64,000 bases of DNA, taken from Echinometra lucunter (lineage: Eukaryota > Echinodermata > Echinoidea > Camarodonta > Echinometridae). The position numbers and the translations under genes are program-made. Shown one piece after another: positions 21,477 through 32,579 of this stretch. The stretch is from positions 61,644 to 125,643 of the forward strand of contig JAPZVO010000059.1 of assembly GCA_029962745.1 (NCBI GenBank). The letters run 5' to 3'. Every line of letters starts with the position of its first letter. The stretch's first letter is position 1. Below the pieces are notes generated by a model. That model did not search any database, was not told where the DNA came from, and worked only from the letters and a program-made list of their open reading frames with translations.

Positions 21477-23718
21477 AACAGTTAATTAAAATGACGATTT
21501 TTGTCCGAGATGTTGAATCGATTAGGGAGTTGGATAAGATCTTTGAGCTTTTTGCGAAAACATCAGGATTGAAAATGAATAAAGACAAAACGTTTATAAT
21601 GTTATTAGGACCCCATAGAGATACGGATTTGGTATTACCTTTCGGTAAAATAGAGCAGATGATTAAGATATTGGGTATATACTTTTCATTAGATAGGGAA
21701 AGTCAAGAAAGAATCAATTATAAAGAAATACTGAGTAGAATAAAGAAAATTTTAACGTGGTGGAAACAAAGAGATTTGACTTTAATGGGAAAAATTCAGC
21801 TAATCAAAACCTTTGTATTATCTAAATTGGTATACGTTTCCTCACTCACTTTTGTACCGCCGTGGGTAGTTGAGGATATGAACACATTAATCTTTGATTT
21901 TTTATGGAGGGGCAAAGATAAAATTAAGAGAGATATTGTGTATTTAGATTATAATAGAGGAGGTCTCAAAATGATAGATTTTCAATTATTCATTAAGGTA
22001 CAAAGAATTATGTGGATTAAAAGACTCATATTGGGGGAACCAAATATGAGATGGAAACAATATTTCAGATATTTGACCCGGAAAGTAGGAGGATTGTTAA
22101 TATTTTATAGTAATATCACAGTAAATTTAATGAAAATTCCATTGCCAGACTATTATATAGATATGATGGAGATTTGGTTCAGTAAAAAAATTTTCTTGCT
22201 TAAAGCAGAAGTATGTAGAAGAAATGAGTTGATTTTTAACAATAAGTTTATCCGTTTAGATGGGGAAACATATTTTGACGAAAAACTGTTTCGTAAGAAT
22301 GTTTATAAACTCCATCATATTATAGATGAAAAAGGGAGATTGAAATCTTTTCAAAATCTTACAAAATTGGGTTTAGATCGATTGGAAATTAATAATGTAA
22401 CACAAATTTTTGGATGTATTCCGTATGCTTGGAAAAATTCTCTGAAAATAAGTGATTATGCGAATAAAGATAGTCATGATAGTGAGTTAAGTTTGGAATT
22501 TCAATTCAAAGGCAGAATTTTATCCTTGCAAGATATTACATCAAAACGAATATATGATATTTTACTAAACATGAGAGCAGAAAAATCACAGGCGATGCAA
22601 AAGTTAGAGCAAATGTATCATATTTCTGAAAAAAATGCAGCAATAATATTTTTGAGACCAAGAAAATCCACTTTAAATAGTAGGCTGAGAGAATTTCAAT
22701 TTAAAATGTTATATAATCTTGTCTACACAAAAAAATATTTGTTTGTATTTAAAAATGCAACAGATAATTTATGTTCTTTTTGTCACAAAGAAGAGGAAAC
22801 CTATGATCATTTATTCTTTTTATGTAAGAAAATAAAAATGTTATGGATTGATTGTGGTAACTTATTCCAGCTTCGTGGTATTAGAAATATAGATTGGAAA
22901 GGTGTCCATGTTGGAATAGAAGGGTCAAATATCGGAGAAGAACAGTTGTTAAATCATGTAATAATTTTGATAAAGTATATGATATTTAGCAATAGTAGAA
23001 CCAAAAGAAAACCTCCCACTCCTAATGAGATCAAGAAAAGAATAGAAGAAGAAAAACAAGAAGAAAGAAAATTAGCTGAACAGAGAGGAATATTAACAAG
23101 CCATTTTAGAAAGTGGGATAAGTTCATTTCCTTGGGATGCTGAGGCAGAAGTAAGTTTGAATTAAGTTTCAGGTATATCTATTTTTTTTTTTTTTTTTTT
23201 TTTTACCTTTAAAATTGACCAGAGCCTAACCGGGCACACACAGAAGAGCGGAGGAAGGGGGGATGGGGGGGGGGGGGGGGGGGAAGATACGTGTTTTCTT
23301 TTTTTTTTTTTTTTTCTTTTTATTTCTTTCTTTATTTTCCCCTCTCCTAAATCGGTCACGTGGGATCTAAGGGGGGGGGGAAGAGCCCCAGGGTTGGGAA
23401 GGGAGAGGGAATGTTTAATTTTTTTTTCTACTTTCATTCAATTGAACATGTAAGACTCTTTTTTTCAGCGCCTCATTCCTTCTGTATTATAAAGACCTAC
23501 ATTGCGTGTAATTGATACCAGGTGCAAAAGCATGATGTGTTCTGTTATTGAATTTAGTTTATTGGAATCAGTCGAATGTAAATGTTATTGAATTCAGTTT
23601 AAGAATCTGTGACCTTATAATTTTGATATTACATGTACTATGTGCTCAGTATTATGTACTTTTTATTTGTTCATTGAATGGAAATAAAAGATTTCTTTAA
23701 AACAAAAAAAAAACAGTT
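21477..23718 (+). mobile_element. L1/Tx1-like retrotransposon, 5'-truncated
   Basis: The element starts at about 21484 and ends in AATAAA (23680-23685) plus an A tract at 23700-23713. A possible 7-bp target duplication AACAGTT lies at 21477-21483 and 23712-23718. The coding part is a single ORF and the 3' UTR carries long T and G tracts (23180-23300, 23365-23380). Confidence 0.85.
21491..23143 (+). CDS. L1/Tx1-like ORF2, C-terminal two thirds (no RT active site)
   Basis: The 550-codon frame begins directly after where the F-A-D-D active site of the reverse transcriptase would be: MTIFVRDVESIRELDKIFEL then SGLKMNKDKTFIMLLG (K-x-N-x-x-K-T). It continues with the thumb region (ILGIYFS, WWKQRDLTLMGKIQLIKTFV, YVSSLTFVPP, FLWRGKDKIKRD, GGLKMIDF) and a C-terminal Cys/His motif CSFCHKEEETYDHLFFLC. 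The frame is fully open, so truncation rather than decay inactivates it. The tail (KKRIEEEKQEERKLAEQRG) is strongly charged. Family assignment rests on the thumb and the Cys motif, and clade is uncertain between L1 and Tx1. Confidence 0.88.
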   Translation: MTIFVRDVESIRELDKIFELFAKTSGLKMNKDKTFIMLLGPHRDTDLVLPFGKIEQMIKILGIYFSLDRESQERINYKEILSRIKKILTWWKQRDLTLMGKIQLIKTFVLSKLVYVSSLTFVPPWVVEDMNTLIFDFLWRGKDKIKRDIVYLDYNRGGLKMIDFQLFIKVQRIMWIKRLILGEPNMRWKQYFRYLTRKVGGLLIFYSNITVNLMKIPLPDYYIDMMEIWFSKKIFLLKAEVCRRNELIFNNKFIRLDGETYFDEKLFRKNVYKLHHIIDEKGRLKSFQNLTKLGLDRLEINNVTQIFGCIPYAWKNSLKISDYANKDSHDSELSLEFQFKGRILSLQDITSKRIYDILLNMRAEKSQAMQKLEQMYHISEKNAAIIFLRPRKSTLNSRLREFQFKMLYNLVYTKKYLFVFKNATDNLCSFCHKEEETYDHLFFLCKKIKMLWIDCGNLFQLRGIRNIDWKGVHVGIEGSNIGEEQLLNHVIILIKYMIFSNSRTKRKPPTPNEIKKRIEEEKQEERKLAEQRGILTSHFRKWDKFISLGC

Positions 23719-24180
23719 GTATTTACTTCCTTAAATATTCATGTAAATAGTTACCATGCACATGGTTATACTCAATGAATTCAATCACATGTATTTATCT
23801 AAATTCTATATGAAAGATTTTATTGTTTTTGTTATTGCTTGATGCCCATCTATTTGAGTTCTTCACTCCTGCTTCTGCATGTTCCTCACCTGTGCATGTA
23901 TAGCTTATTTCTATTTGACTTTATTGTTTGGCATGATATATGTATAAACCTACACTGTGTAGTCGTCCTGTTATACGTAAGACTGAATCCACTTCTGCAG
24001 CTGCTTACAAAGAGACTCTTTGTTTAGCACGTTCTTCATTATTTATATTTTATCCTGATGTATTACGCGCAATCGTGAAACTTGTACTTTTGATCATACC
24101 TGTATACTCTTTCAAGTACTGCTGTTTATTTACCCCCCCCCCCCCCCCCCCCCTCGGTATCCTCTAATCGGTCATGTCGC
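23719..24180. other. Non-coding stretch with a 20-bp C tract
   Basis: No gene is seen. A long C run at about 24133-24153 stands directly before the CR1-like element and may mark its 5' boundary. Confidence 0.5.
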
Positions 24181-24218
24181 AAAAATGAAAGAGCCTAGAC
24201 AAACAAAGCTCAGCATAC

Positions 24219-25118
24219 TTGTTAAAGGATGCTGCAACATCCAAAAATGGAGAAAAGCGTATTTCTGCCACGTTCCCCACAAGGGTCTTCAATGCTCTCA
24301 AAGACATTATTCTCTCCCTTGTTAAGGGATATACTCACGAATTTCACGCTGAGCTTGTTCCCTTTTGGTCCATCACTGGAGCTCCCCCACATGAGCAAGC
24401 TGGTATTACATTTTGCAACAGACTGAAGAATGGCAAAGCTGGTAAACAGAAACACTTTGAAATTCTTTTACTTTTCCCGTTATCAGAGTTACAATTGCGA
24501 GGTAGACATCCCACTTACTTGGCCAACACGATTCTCCCTTGGATCTCCAAGCAGCTGAGAGTAAATCACCCTAACTTCTTCCAATCTGAAGAACTTCAGG
24601 GTCTTCTCCAGAACATTAGTTCCTACATATCCCCTCCTCCTTCTGCTAGCACATGCCTTTGCTCTCTCACAGGCAAGGACATAATTTGTCGCCTCTGCCA
24701 TCAACATGCATGTCTTGATATTATCCAATGCCAGCTATGCGATGGATGGTTCCACTTCGTGTGCTGTGCTCTATCCAATCTGGAAGTTGAAAAACTCACC
24801 AATGTTGAAGAACAGTTTACATGTCCTCTGTGCTCAGACACTTCATCATCCCAAGCCTCCCAAACTACAACTCTTGCTTGCTCTTGTGCACTATGTGAGC
24901 TAACGTGCTCTCCTTCTCAAGACTCTATCGAATGCCTCTTTTGCGGCTCATGGTACCACGCTCAATGTTTACCACCCAGTATCTCCTCGGGCCTTCCAGA
25001 AAAGGACCCTTTGAAATACTATCCTTCGTGCGCACCACCAAGCTACAGGAGCCCATCCCAAGACCCCCTTAACTCCCAGGCTGTTCCTACAATGCCCTCA
25101 TCTTCACATGCCCATTAA
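24219..25118 (+). CDS. ORF1 with two PHD fingers
   Basis: A 299-codon ORF. Residues 1-140 form an unrecognised domain with NGEKRISATFPTRVFNALKD. A first C4-H-C3 PHD-like finger uses C157, C160, C171, C174, H179, C182, C202 and C205, with the aromatic W177 in CDGWFH. A second finger uses about C223, C226, C239, C242, H247, C250 and C271 (CGSWYHAQC). PHD-bearing ORF1 proteins are known in CR1-type elements, where they are thought to bind nucleic acid or chromatin. The true start could be upstream: a different frame at 24185 reads MKEPRQTKLSILVKG and would join after one frameshift. Confidence 0.85.
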   Translation: MLKDAATSKNGEKRISATFPTRVFNALKDIILSLVKGYTHEFHAELVPFWSITGAPPHEQAGITFCNRLKNGKAGKQKHFEILLLFPLSELQLRGRHPTYLANTILPWISKQLRVNHPNFFQSEELQGLLQNISSYISPPPSASTCLCSLTGKDIICRLCHQHACLDIIQCQLCDGWFHFVCCALSNLEVEKLTNVEEQFTCPLCSDTSSSQASQTTTLACSCALCELTCSPSQDSIECLFCGSWYHAQCLPPSISSGLPEKDPLKYYPSCAPPSYRSPSQDPLNSQAVPTMPSSSHAH

Positions 25119-27600
25119 AACCAACTTGTCATCTTACCCATATAAATCCACCGCATCAAAATCAACTCACACCCAGACGGTCGCACCCATTCAATCGTCC
25201 TCAAGCTCACAAACGCTTCCTACATGGATCTCTGAACGCCGAACTGCTGCAAAGCCTTCACAGACTATTGACACTCTGAAACTGGCTCACAACACTCCAT
25301 CCCCACCTCCCTGCAACAAATGCTCCGCGCTGGAATGGAAACTTAAAGATGCCACTGCATCTCTGGAAGCCAAAAAAATTACATGTGACATTCTTCTTAC
25401 AGAGCATGAACATATCACATATGAGCTGCAAAAAGTAAAATGTGAATTTAGAGCATTAAAGAAATAGTATGACACCAATCTGAACATTTCTGCAAACCAG
25501 AAGCTTAAGATCTCAGAACTTGAACAAAAGTGTACTATCATCCTCTCCTCCAATGATCATCTACATGCTCTTTGCCTTCAACATGGCATGATTCCCCCCG
25601 ACTTCTCTGCAGGAAACAACGTAGATGGCCAATCTATAGATAATCCCTCTGCAGCTCCCCAACATCCTAGCGTGCTGCCTATCCCACTTGCAGGCAACTT
25701 GATCCCAACTGCAAATCGCTTCTCCGTTCTCTGTGACCTGACAGATGACCTGGATAGTATTGACACTCCTGCGAGCTCGCCTGTCTCTACCTCTCAATCA
25801 AAGGACAAAGCTTCTAAACGCGATGACCCCAAGAAAAGGAGACCTCAAGGCCCACACCCCCATCAACCTCGCATGCCCCGTGTGTCAAACAACTCTCGGC
25901 TCCCCTCGCCCTCTCTAAACTATCGGAGAGGCAAACCCTTACTGCTAGATGAAAGAAGCAAACACGGCCAACCCTCTCCAAGGAGAACATTTCATGGCCC
26001 TCCCCCTGCCAGCCGTGTTGCAACAGGCTATAGCTGTACGTCAAAAGGAACCGTCTCCCCTAGACGCGGGTCCCCTAACAATACACCTCGCAGAAGACAC
26101 CCATCTGGTCCCACATTCCCTCGCCGTGATTCTGATAATAGTGCCTCTCCTAGAAAACAGTCATCTGATACTCTGTCTCCTAGACATGTACAAGCAAACG
26201 TCGGTAACACAGAAACTCTGCCAGATGGATTTGTGCCTCCTAAACAGAGAAGCATAAGCGGCTCAACTCTGAGGGAATCAAAAAAATCTAACTCCACAGC
26301 TTCCTCCGAAGGAACCAACCATAACCTTTCCCTCCCAAGAACACCCTCTAGACCCCCCCCCCCCTCTCTCTCTCTTAGACAGGAAGTCCAGCACATCACT
26401 ACTATGAGAACCCCAATCCAAAGCTTAGCGCCGAAATATACAATCCTTGATGATGAGTCTCCAATTGCTGTACTTACATCTCAACGCTCCCTCAAACAAC
26501 ATGAAGGGAAGAAATCCCCTCTGGGCATGCCAAATTCGAACCTCATACCCCCCCCCCTTCACCCGGATTGGACACAAGCAACACTGCTCCTCCGGACAAC
26601 TCATCCCGACATGACACCCTCACACAGACCCAAAGAAATCTCATGGGAAGTACACCCAGCCCACAAGATAAGAAAAAAAGATGGCTACTCAGTTCCCTCC
26701 CCAAGGAGACTGCCAAGGAGCGAACTGCCTCCAGCCCCCTCGTGTAAGGACAAACCTCATAGTCGTCCTGCTCAATCTCCCTTTCCCCATAGGCATACTC
26801 CCACTCTCAACGGCACTCAGTATGATACCTCACCAGCAAACAACTCTACCCGTCACGCGAAATCCTCTCCACAAGCTGTCAAACCTCGTCAACATGCTCC
26901 TAACCCAACTACGGTCCCGTCGCATCAAATGAACAACACAATCTCTGACCCCCCTCCTGGATTTGTGTCAAGGCCGTGCCTCCCTGCACACTCATCTGCA
27001 GCTCCTAGAATCAGCATACTATGCCACAAAACATGCTCTAAACCTCCTAATTACCCCATCTGCTTACCAAGACACAGTGCTGATCTCTCAACTCCACATG
27101 CTCCACCACCAGATATCAGGTGCCGTCCAAGCCAGCCTGAACCTTCTTCCCTCACCTCTCCAATAAGACTAGGAACTTATAACTCTCATGGCCTTTCCTC
27201 CAGCATTCACTTCATATCATTCCTCCGCCGTGGCCTAGACTTACTTGCAATCCTGGAGCACTGGCTAAATACTTTCAACTCTGCCAAACTCTCAGACATA
27301 GACCCAAACTTCTCAGTAATCAGCAAGTGCCAGGAAGATATCCCCCTTCATCACCTCCCAACCAGGGGTAGGGGCAAAGGAGGGGTAGCAACCTTCATTC
27401 GTACGTCTGCCTTCTCGGGTGTACAGGAACTCCCCTGCTCGTCCTCAAGTATTCAAGCCCTAGCAATCAAGCATCGTCAGTCGGGTTCAAGTATCTTCTG
27501 CATTAACTGTTACCTCCCTCCTGGCTCGTCCCAAGAAGATGCAGCCTATGTCTTGCCACGCTCTCAGCCATTACTGCCGCCTCTTCAAGTTCCACAATAG
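25108..27600 (+). pseudogene. ORF2 N-terminal region: coiled coil, SPR repeats, endonuclease start
   Basis: The ATG at 25108 lies inside ORF1's last codons, so ORF1's stop (25116-25118) overlaps ORF2's start by 11 bp. The frame is open to 27600 except for one TAG at 25465-25467. Features in order are a CNKC pair and charged coiled-coil region (25310-25540), a very long Ser/Pro/Arg linker with repeated S-P-R-R/K units (about 25980-26200), and from about 27165 an AP-endonuclease N-terminus (LGTYNSHGLSSS, ILEHWL with the catalytic E). Such a long linker before the endonuclease is unusual. A frameshift near 27540-27600 separates the rest of the endonuclease. Confidence 0.75.
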
Positions 27601-27911
27601 TCATAGCAGGGGACTTCAATGCTGATATCTCGAACACCTCAGCAAAGAAAAAGACAGCTACCCTTCTCAGTGATTTTCTCGAAGCAAATGCTTTCGCTTT
27701 TCTCTCCCTTATTGGAGGCTCAGTAGGTTGCTACACATTTATGTCAGATGATGGCACACGCTCCTCATCCATAGATGGGTTCATAACACAAATCAACACT
27801 GCATGCCTCTTTGATATGTCCTCAGTCCTAAAGGAACATCCTCTCAACACTTCTGACCATCGTCCAGTCCTTGTAACCCTTTACCCACCCTCCAAAGTAG
27901 ATACAGCCTAA
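27597..27911 (+). pseudogene. CR1-like AP-endonuclease, C-terminal half
   Basis: Continues the endonuclease in a shifted frame. VIAGDFNADI is the catalytic G-D-F-N block, SSIDGFI matches the S-x-I-D block, and NTSDHRPVLVTL is the terminal S-D-H motif. All three catalytic blocks are preserved, so decay is recent or mild. A TAA follows the region. Confidence 0.88.
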
Positions 27912-28313
27912 CTCATGACACCCCCACATAATAAGGCTACAATAACCAAGCGGATCACCATCCACTGGCCCCCCGACCCCGCTGTCATACGGGATAAATT
28001 TACCCCCCCCCCCCCCCCGAAGCCGTATCTTTTCATATATCTCTCGCAGCCGGGATTCTCTACACCTCTCAGCCCAAAACATCGACTCAATTTTCGCCCT
28101 CCTCCAAGAAGATATGCTTACTCTCTCCCTTCAGCTCCCTCACAAGCTTGGAGAAAAGCTGGTAAGCCAGCAGAGGAGAACCACCCTCTAAGGACCAACT
28201 ACTTTAAAGCCAATTCGCTACAGGAGCTTTCGACGTCGATTCTCGGTTCTGGCGGTATTCAGAGGAGAGCTAACAGCTGGGCGCGTATTTCCACCAATCA
28301 CAAAGCTCTTTAG
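27912..28313 (+). pseudogene. CR1-like post-endonuclease remnant
   Basis: Fragments such as KLVSQQRRTTL, LRTNYFKAN and FRRRFSVLAVFRGELTAG in mixed frames look like the linker between endonuclease and RT. A 15-base C tract at 28004 interrupts it. Similarity to the element ends near 28310. Confidence 0.4.
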
Positions 28314-28635
28314 AAAAATCTAATTACCGGTACAAAGATAGGGATCTCCTGATTGGATATTCACAAGCTATTCAAATTACGTTCTTGTTTAACGAGGGAA
28401 ATGTGTTATTTACAACCCTATTGGCCAGATCTATATCTACTGTTTTGGTCAAGAGCTCAACATCTCTGTAAAATGTTGTGGTGGCAGCAACCGGTACTGA
28501 GAGGGTCTCACGTTACAATACGTTACTGCTTTTAAACTGACATAGGGTTCCTTAGTGATACCAAAATAGACATTATTGGGTGAATATGTATGTAAGATAC
28601 GTTTTGTGAAAATCCTTTTGTCTAATGAATAGAAT
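28314..28635. other. Short non-coding spacer
   Basis: Nothing recognisable between the end of the CR1-like element and the TIR element at 28637. Confidence 0.5.
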
Positions 28636-28636
28636 A

Positions 28637-29422
28637 GACCAATTTCACCTCCGGTTTATGTATTTGGCCCTCTATCGGCGACGCCATTGCTGCGGTGGGC
28701 AAGCGCGCTGACCGCAATTGGCTCTGTGTACAAAATGAATGTAAGATATGAGATATGCCCCGGTATTGTTCCGTTTACTTTATTCTAGATCAATGAAATA
28801 AAGCATGGATACATGGGTAGATGAGGTAAGACAATGATCATATCGGACGGATGAAGCTAAGATGTATTTTTGTACTTTCGATGGTTTTTCAACTTAGTTT
28901 TGTCAGTAAAAGTTCGATTGCAGCATAGAAGCCGTAGTAAGCGGGAGCCCTAAATCTTACCATGTTTACAAAGTCATGTTTTCACTCATTAAATTCTACG
29001 CCAAAGTACATAATGATAATGTTTCTTGACTTCAAAGTCCTTTCTGTTGATGTTTTTATCCACTGGCGACGAATTCCTTCACAGTGCTTACGGAAACAGT
29101 GCTTACGGAGTACGGCTTCTCACACAAACAGGCTTCATGAATCAAAAGCGAGTGAATTTCGCACTCAGTTAGCTTCCAATTTTTAAACTTTCTCTAATTC
29201 TTGTGGCATTTGAGCATCGCACAGCTACGACCTGAACTTCCCTGATAATTTCTCATTGCAAATATTAAAATAAATCTGCATATACTGGTCAAAATAGACA
29301 AAAAATCAAACGAATGTACATAACGCGCTATTGACTTGTGTACTATAAAAGTTGGAGCGCCCACCGCAGTATGTCGAACTGTGTCGAACAGTCTGCTGCC
29401 CTATTGCATTGTGAAATTGGTC
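28637..29422. mobile_element. Non-autonomous TIR element, 786 bp
   Basis: The ends GACCAATTTCAC and GTGAAATTGGTC are perfect inverted repeats, with TA dinucleotides on both sides. Subterminal inverted words CTGCGGTGGGC (28690-28700) and GCCCACCGCAG (29359-29369) extend the symmetry. The GC-rich ends contrast with AT-rich flanks. No transposase is present and the superfamily is undetermined. Confidence 0.7.
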
Positions 29423-30339
29423 TATAGCTAAAGGAAATAAACAAAAACCAGGAAATGGAAATTGGTTATACAAAACCCAATCTTTCTGATTTGCTTGGCT
29501 TATATCATGTTTATTACATAATCAAACATGCTACTACTATCATTTTTATGTACGAACACGTCGTCCTCACTCTGGAATGAGAACTTTGTATCTATATAGT
29601 GTAGTTGTAAGTGTTAATATCGGGTTACTTACTGAAAGCGCTAGACTTTCTTAGGTTATTGGTGATTGTTAAGTTTTGGTAACATACGTGACTGCTTAAG
29701 TGAAACATACGTTATTATATGAAACACTTAAATAAGTTCCTTATGATATTGTAAGAGATATTGATTAATTTATGTCTGACAAATACATCCATATGGAAAA
29801 TTTAGGTAGATTGATATGGAGTATATGTTGAAAATATGTTGAAATTTTCAACATATATACCAAATAATTGAACCCACATGCGTGCGCAGATTCTTCCACA
29901 TTTGTTAATACTGAATCCAAATTGATTTGAAATATTCACATGAAAGGAAAATTAAACAATTTCTTTAGCATTAGAGTTGTCTAAGGAACAGTACAGATAG
30001 TGATGAAAAATTAGTAGAAAAATGCATTCCTTAGCTAACTTAATGATGTAGACAAGACTAAGGGAGAAGTAACGTATGTTACGCTAGCAAAAAAACACCT
30101 CTCCACTTTGATTAGTTCTGCAATAAAAAGTTCACAATATTACGTGCCCATAATTATTTTTAATTTTCAAAATTCATATTGCCATCTTACATTTTAGTCT
30201 GCTTAGCTATTTTGAGAAAAATTGAATTTTCCGAAATTCTAACTTCCCAATTGTACATTTTTTAGTGGTTTTGACCCTAAAACGAGATTATTGAGATTTA
30301 ATGTATATGCGTGCTCGATCGAGGAAGTGTATACGGAAA
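29423..30339. other. Non-coding stretch with TACGTTA motifs
   Basis: Contains GTGAAACATACGTTATT (about 29703), GGTAACATACGTGAC (29677) and GTAACGTATGTTAC (30069), which link it to a similar cluster at 19.8-20.3 kb. The words AAACCACTAAAAATGTACAATT (19440) and its complement (30250) are also shared. An old inverted repeat family is likely. Confidence 0.5.
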
Positions 30340-30439
30340 AAAAAAGGGTCAGCTTAGAACTAATTGCAACAAAAACGATTTCACTTGCATATAGTCTGAA
30401 AAATACCTAAAAACAACATAATGAAAATTAACAAAAATT

Positions 30440-31790
30440 GAAGTGGTGGATCAATGTCTAATTTGCATAAATTCAAAATGGCCGCCATATCAGACTTCAG
30501 TAGACATGGTGGAACACAGAGAACCTATTTTAGCCTATATCTCTAGATATGAGACACTTAGAGAGCTAATTTTAGTGTCTTTACCTGTGTTTTCGGGGTC
30601 AAGAAACATGATTATGGCATTATTACCAACTTACAACTACTCCTTAACTCCTAATTTGCATAAATTTGCATAAATTAGCCTTTTAAAAAAATCAAAATGG
30701 CCCCCAAGTTGCATTTTTAAAAATAAATCTCATCTGATTCTCATGGAAAGTTAATTTCATTGTCCTTATACCCATGGTTTGGGGATGAAGAAGATTTATA
30801 GACATTACTAGCAAGTTATACCTATCCGCTGACTCTTGATTTGCATAAATTTGCATACTATTAACCCCTTTCCACTTCTAAATCGCGGCCATGTCACACC
30901 ACATTAAACACGCAGAACATACTTTAGCCTATATCTCTACATCCGAGACACGTAGAAAGCTCATTTTAGTGTCTTTACCTATGTTTCCAGCTTACAACTA
31001 CTCCTCAACTGCTAATTTGCATAAATTTGCATAAAATTAGCCTTTTTGAAATTCAAAATGGCTGCCAAGTTGCATTTTAGCCTATATTTCTAGATCTGAA
31101 ACACGTACGTAGCTAGTTTTAGTGCCTTTACCTATGTTTTCGGGGTCAGGGAGATGATTATGACATTATTACCAGCTTACAACTACTCCTTAACTCTTAA
31201 TTTGCATAAATTTGCATAAAATTAGCATTTTTGAATCTCAAAATGGCTGTCAAGTTGCATTTTAAAAGCTAAATCTCATCTGATACTCATGCAAAGTTAA
31301 TTTCAGTGTCCTTATATCCATAGGTATGGGATGAAGAAGATTATCAGTATAACTAGCAAGTTACAACTGTCCACGGACTATTAATTTGCATACATTTGCA
31401 TACAATTAACCCCTTTTCGCTTCTAAATGGCCGCCACGTAAGACCACAGTATACATGAATAACCTATTTTAGCCTATATCTCTAGATCTGAGACACACAG
31501 AAAGCTAAACTTAGTGTCTGTACCTATGTTTTAGGGGGTCTAGGAACATGATTATGGCATTATTACCACCAAATAACTACTCCTTAACTCCTAATTTGCA
31601 TAAATGGTAAAAAATTATCATCTCATCTCATCTGATACTCACAGAAATTCAATATCAGTGTTCCTGTCCATGGTTAGAAGGAGATGAGGTAGATTTAGCA
31701 TCACTAGCAAGTTATAACTATCCACTGAATTTGCATAAATTTGTATGTAATTAACCCCTTTAAATTAAAAATGGCTGCTTAATGGCCTGT
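30440..31790 (+). repeat. Dimeric satellite array, left arm
   Basis: Two related monomers alternate. Type B contains TAGCCTATATCTCTAGAT, GTGTCTTTACCTATG and CAGCTTACAACTACTCCTTA. Type A contains CTCATCTGATACTCATG, GTGTCCTTATACCCATGG and CTAGCAAGTTATAACT. Each monomer ends with ATTTGCATAAATTTGCATA and a GGCNGCCA word. Recurrence of the TAGCCTATAT word at about 30530, 30921 and 31468 gives a dimer period near 391 bp, with a shortened fusion unit near 31076. Confidence 0.85.
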
Positions 31791-31887
31791 CCCAGACCGA
31801 TGTAATATAGTTGGTGACCCGTAATACGTTTATTTTGGTGTTATTCTTGGGTGAAAGAACTTGGCTGTTAGATACAGCAACCTACTA

Positions 31888-32379
31888 TACTGGGTGTCCC
31901 AAAAGAAGCGGAACGGTGAATTTTCGGTACTTTAACTTCAGAAAGTAGGTAAAGTATCTTCTACCAAAGAGAATGGTATCAACAGCATTAAATTTGATGA
32001 AGTAATTTTGATTTTATGCCCGTTTCTTTAAATATTTAGAATTTCGCGTGTTTTTCGCAACAGTTGAGAGCAGAATTGTGGGGGGGGGGGGGATGGGATG
32101 GCCTTTCATAATGGCATGTGTATTAGCATGTTTTGTTGCTGACATGCATCAGTGGACATCCGTCAATCATGAAAGGCCATCCCGACACAAAGCTACTCTC
32201 ATCAGTCGCCAAAAATTTGACATGACCGTATTGTAAGAAATGGGCATAGCATACAAATTACTTTTCTAAATTCATTGATCTTGGTATCATTTTCTTCCTA
32301 GGGCGATACTTATGTAAAAACGTTATTTACTGAAAATCCACCGTTCCCCTTTTTTTTGGGGGGGGGGGGGCACTGGGTA
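31888..32379. mobile_element. TIR element (MITE), copy 2, inside the giant element
   Basis: The left end CTGGGTGTCCCAAAAGAAGC and internal sequence (GGATGGCCTTTCATAATGGC, TGCTGACATGCATCA) match the copy at 10677. The right end is eroded: the CTTTTT-GGGACACCC word has become a long G run. TA flanks the left end. It inserted just inside the left satellite arm. Confidence 0.82.
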
Positions 32380-32449
32380 TATACTGTACTAGTCAGCTAG
32401 ATAATTTACAAAACTAAATCTTTCTTTGCGAAGATTTGTTTTTCATTAA

Positions 32450-32577
32450 TGATGATACTACTACTACTAATAATACGGTTGGCTTCTGGCATAGCGCCCA
32501 GGTCCGTCATGTCTGACGGAGACGCTCATGGCGCTCCAAACATTATTACCCCGGTCATAGCTTAGCGATTTGGGTTC
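32450..32577 (-). mobile_element. SINE tail, minus strand
   Basis: The reverse complement reads CCGGGGTAATAATGTTTGGA, then CAGACATGACGGACCTGGGC and a CGTATTATT-like tail. This is the same 3' half as the SINE at 18.5 kb. No tRNA head remains. Confidence 0.75.
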
Positions 32578-32579
32578 CT

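Larger units (their letters stand above)
24160..28313 (+). mobile_element. CR1-like non-LTR retrotransposon, 3' part missing
   Basis: The order is PHD-finger ORF1, overlapping second ORF with coiled coil, long Ser/Pro/Arg-rich linker and AP-type endonuclease, then a short stretch resembling the segment before the RT (28120-28310). No RT catalytic blocks follow. Loss of the 3' end with retention of the 5' end is the reverse of normal 5' truncation and implies deletion or recombination after insertion. Confidence 0.82.

Noticed and set aside
24160..24230. MKEPRQTKLSILVKG as a separate small gene
   Set aside because: It is more simply the frameshifted N-terminus of the PHD ORF1.
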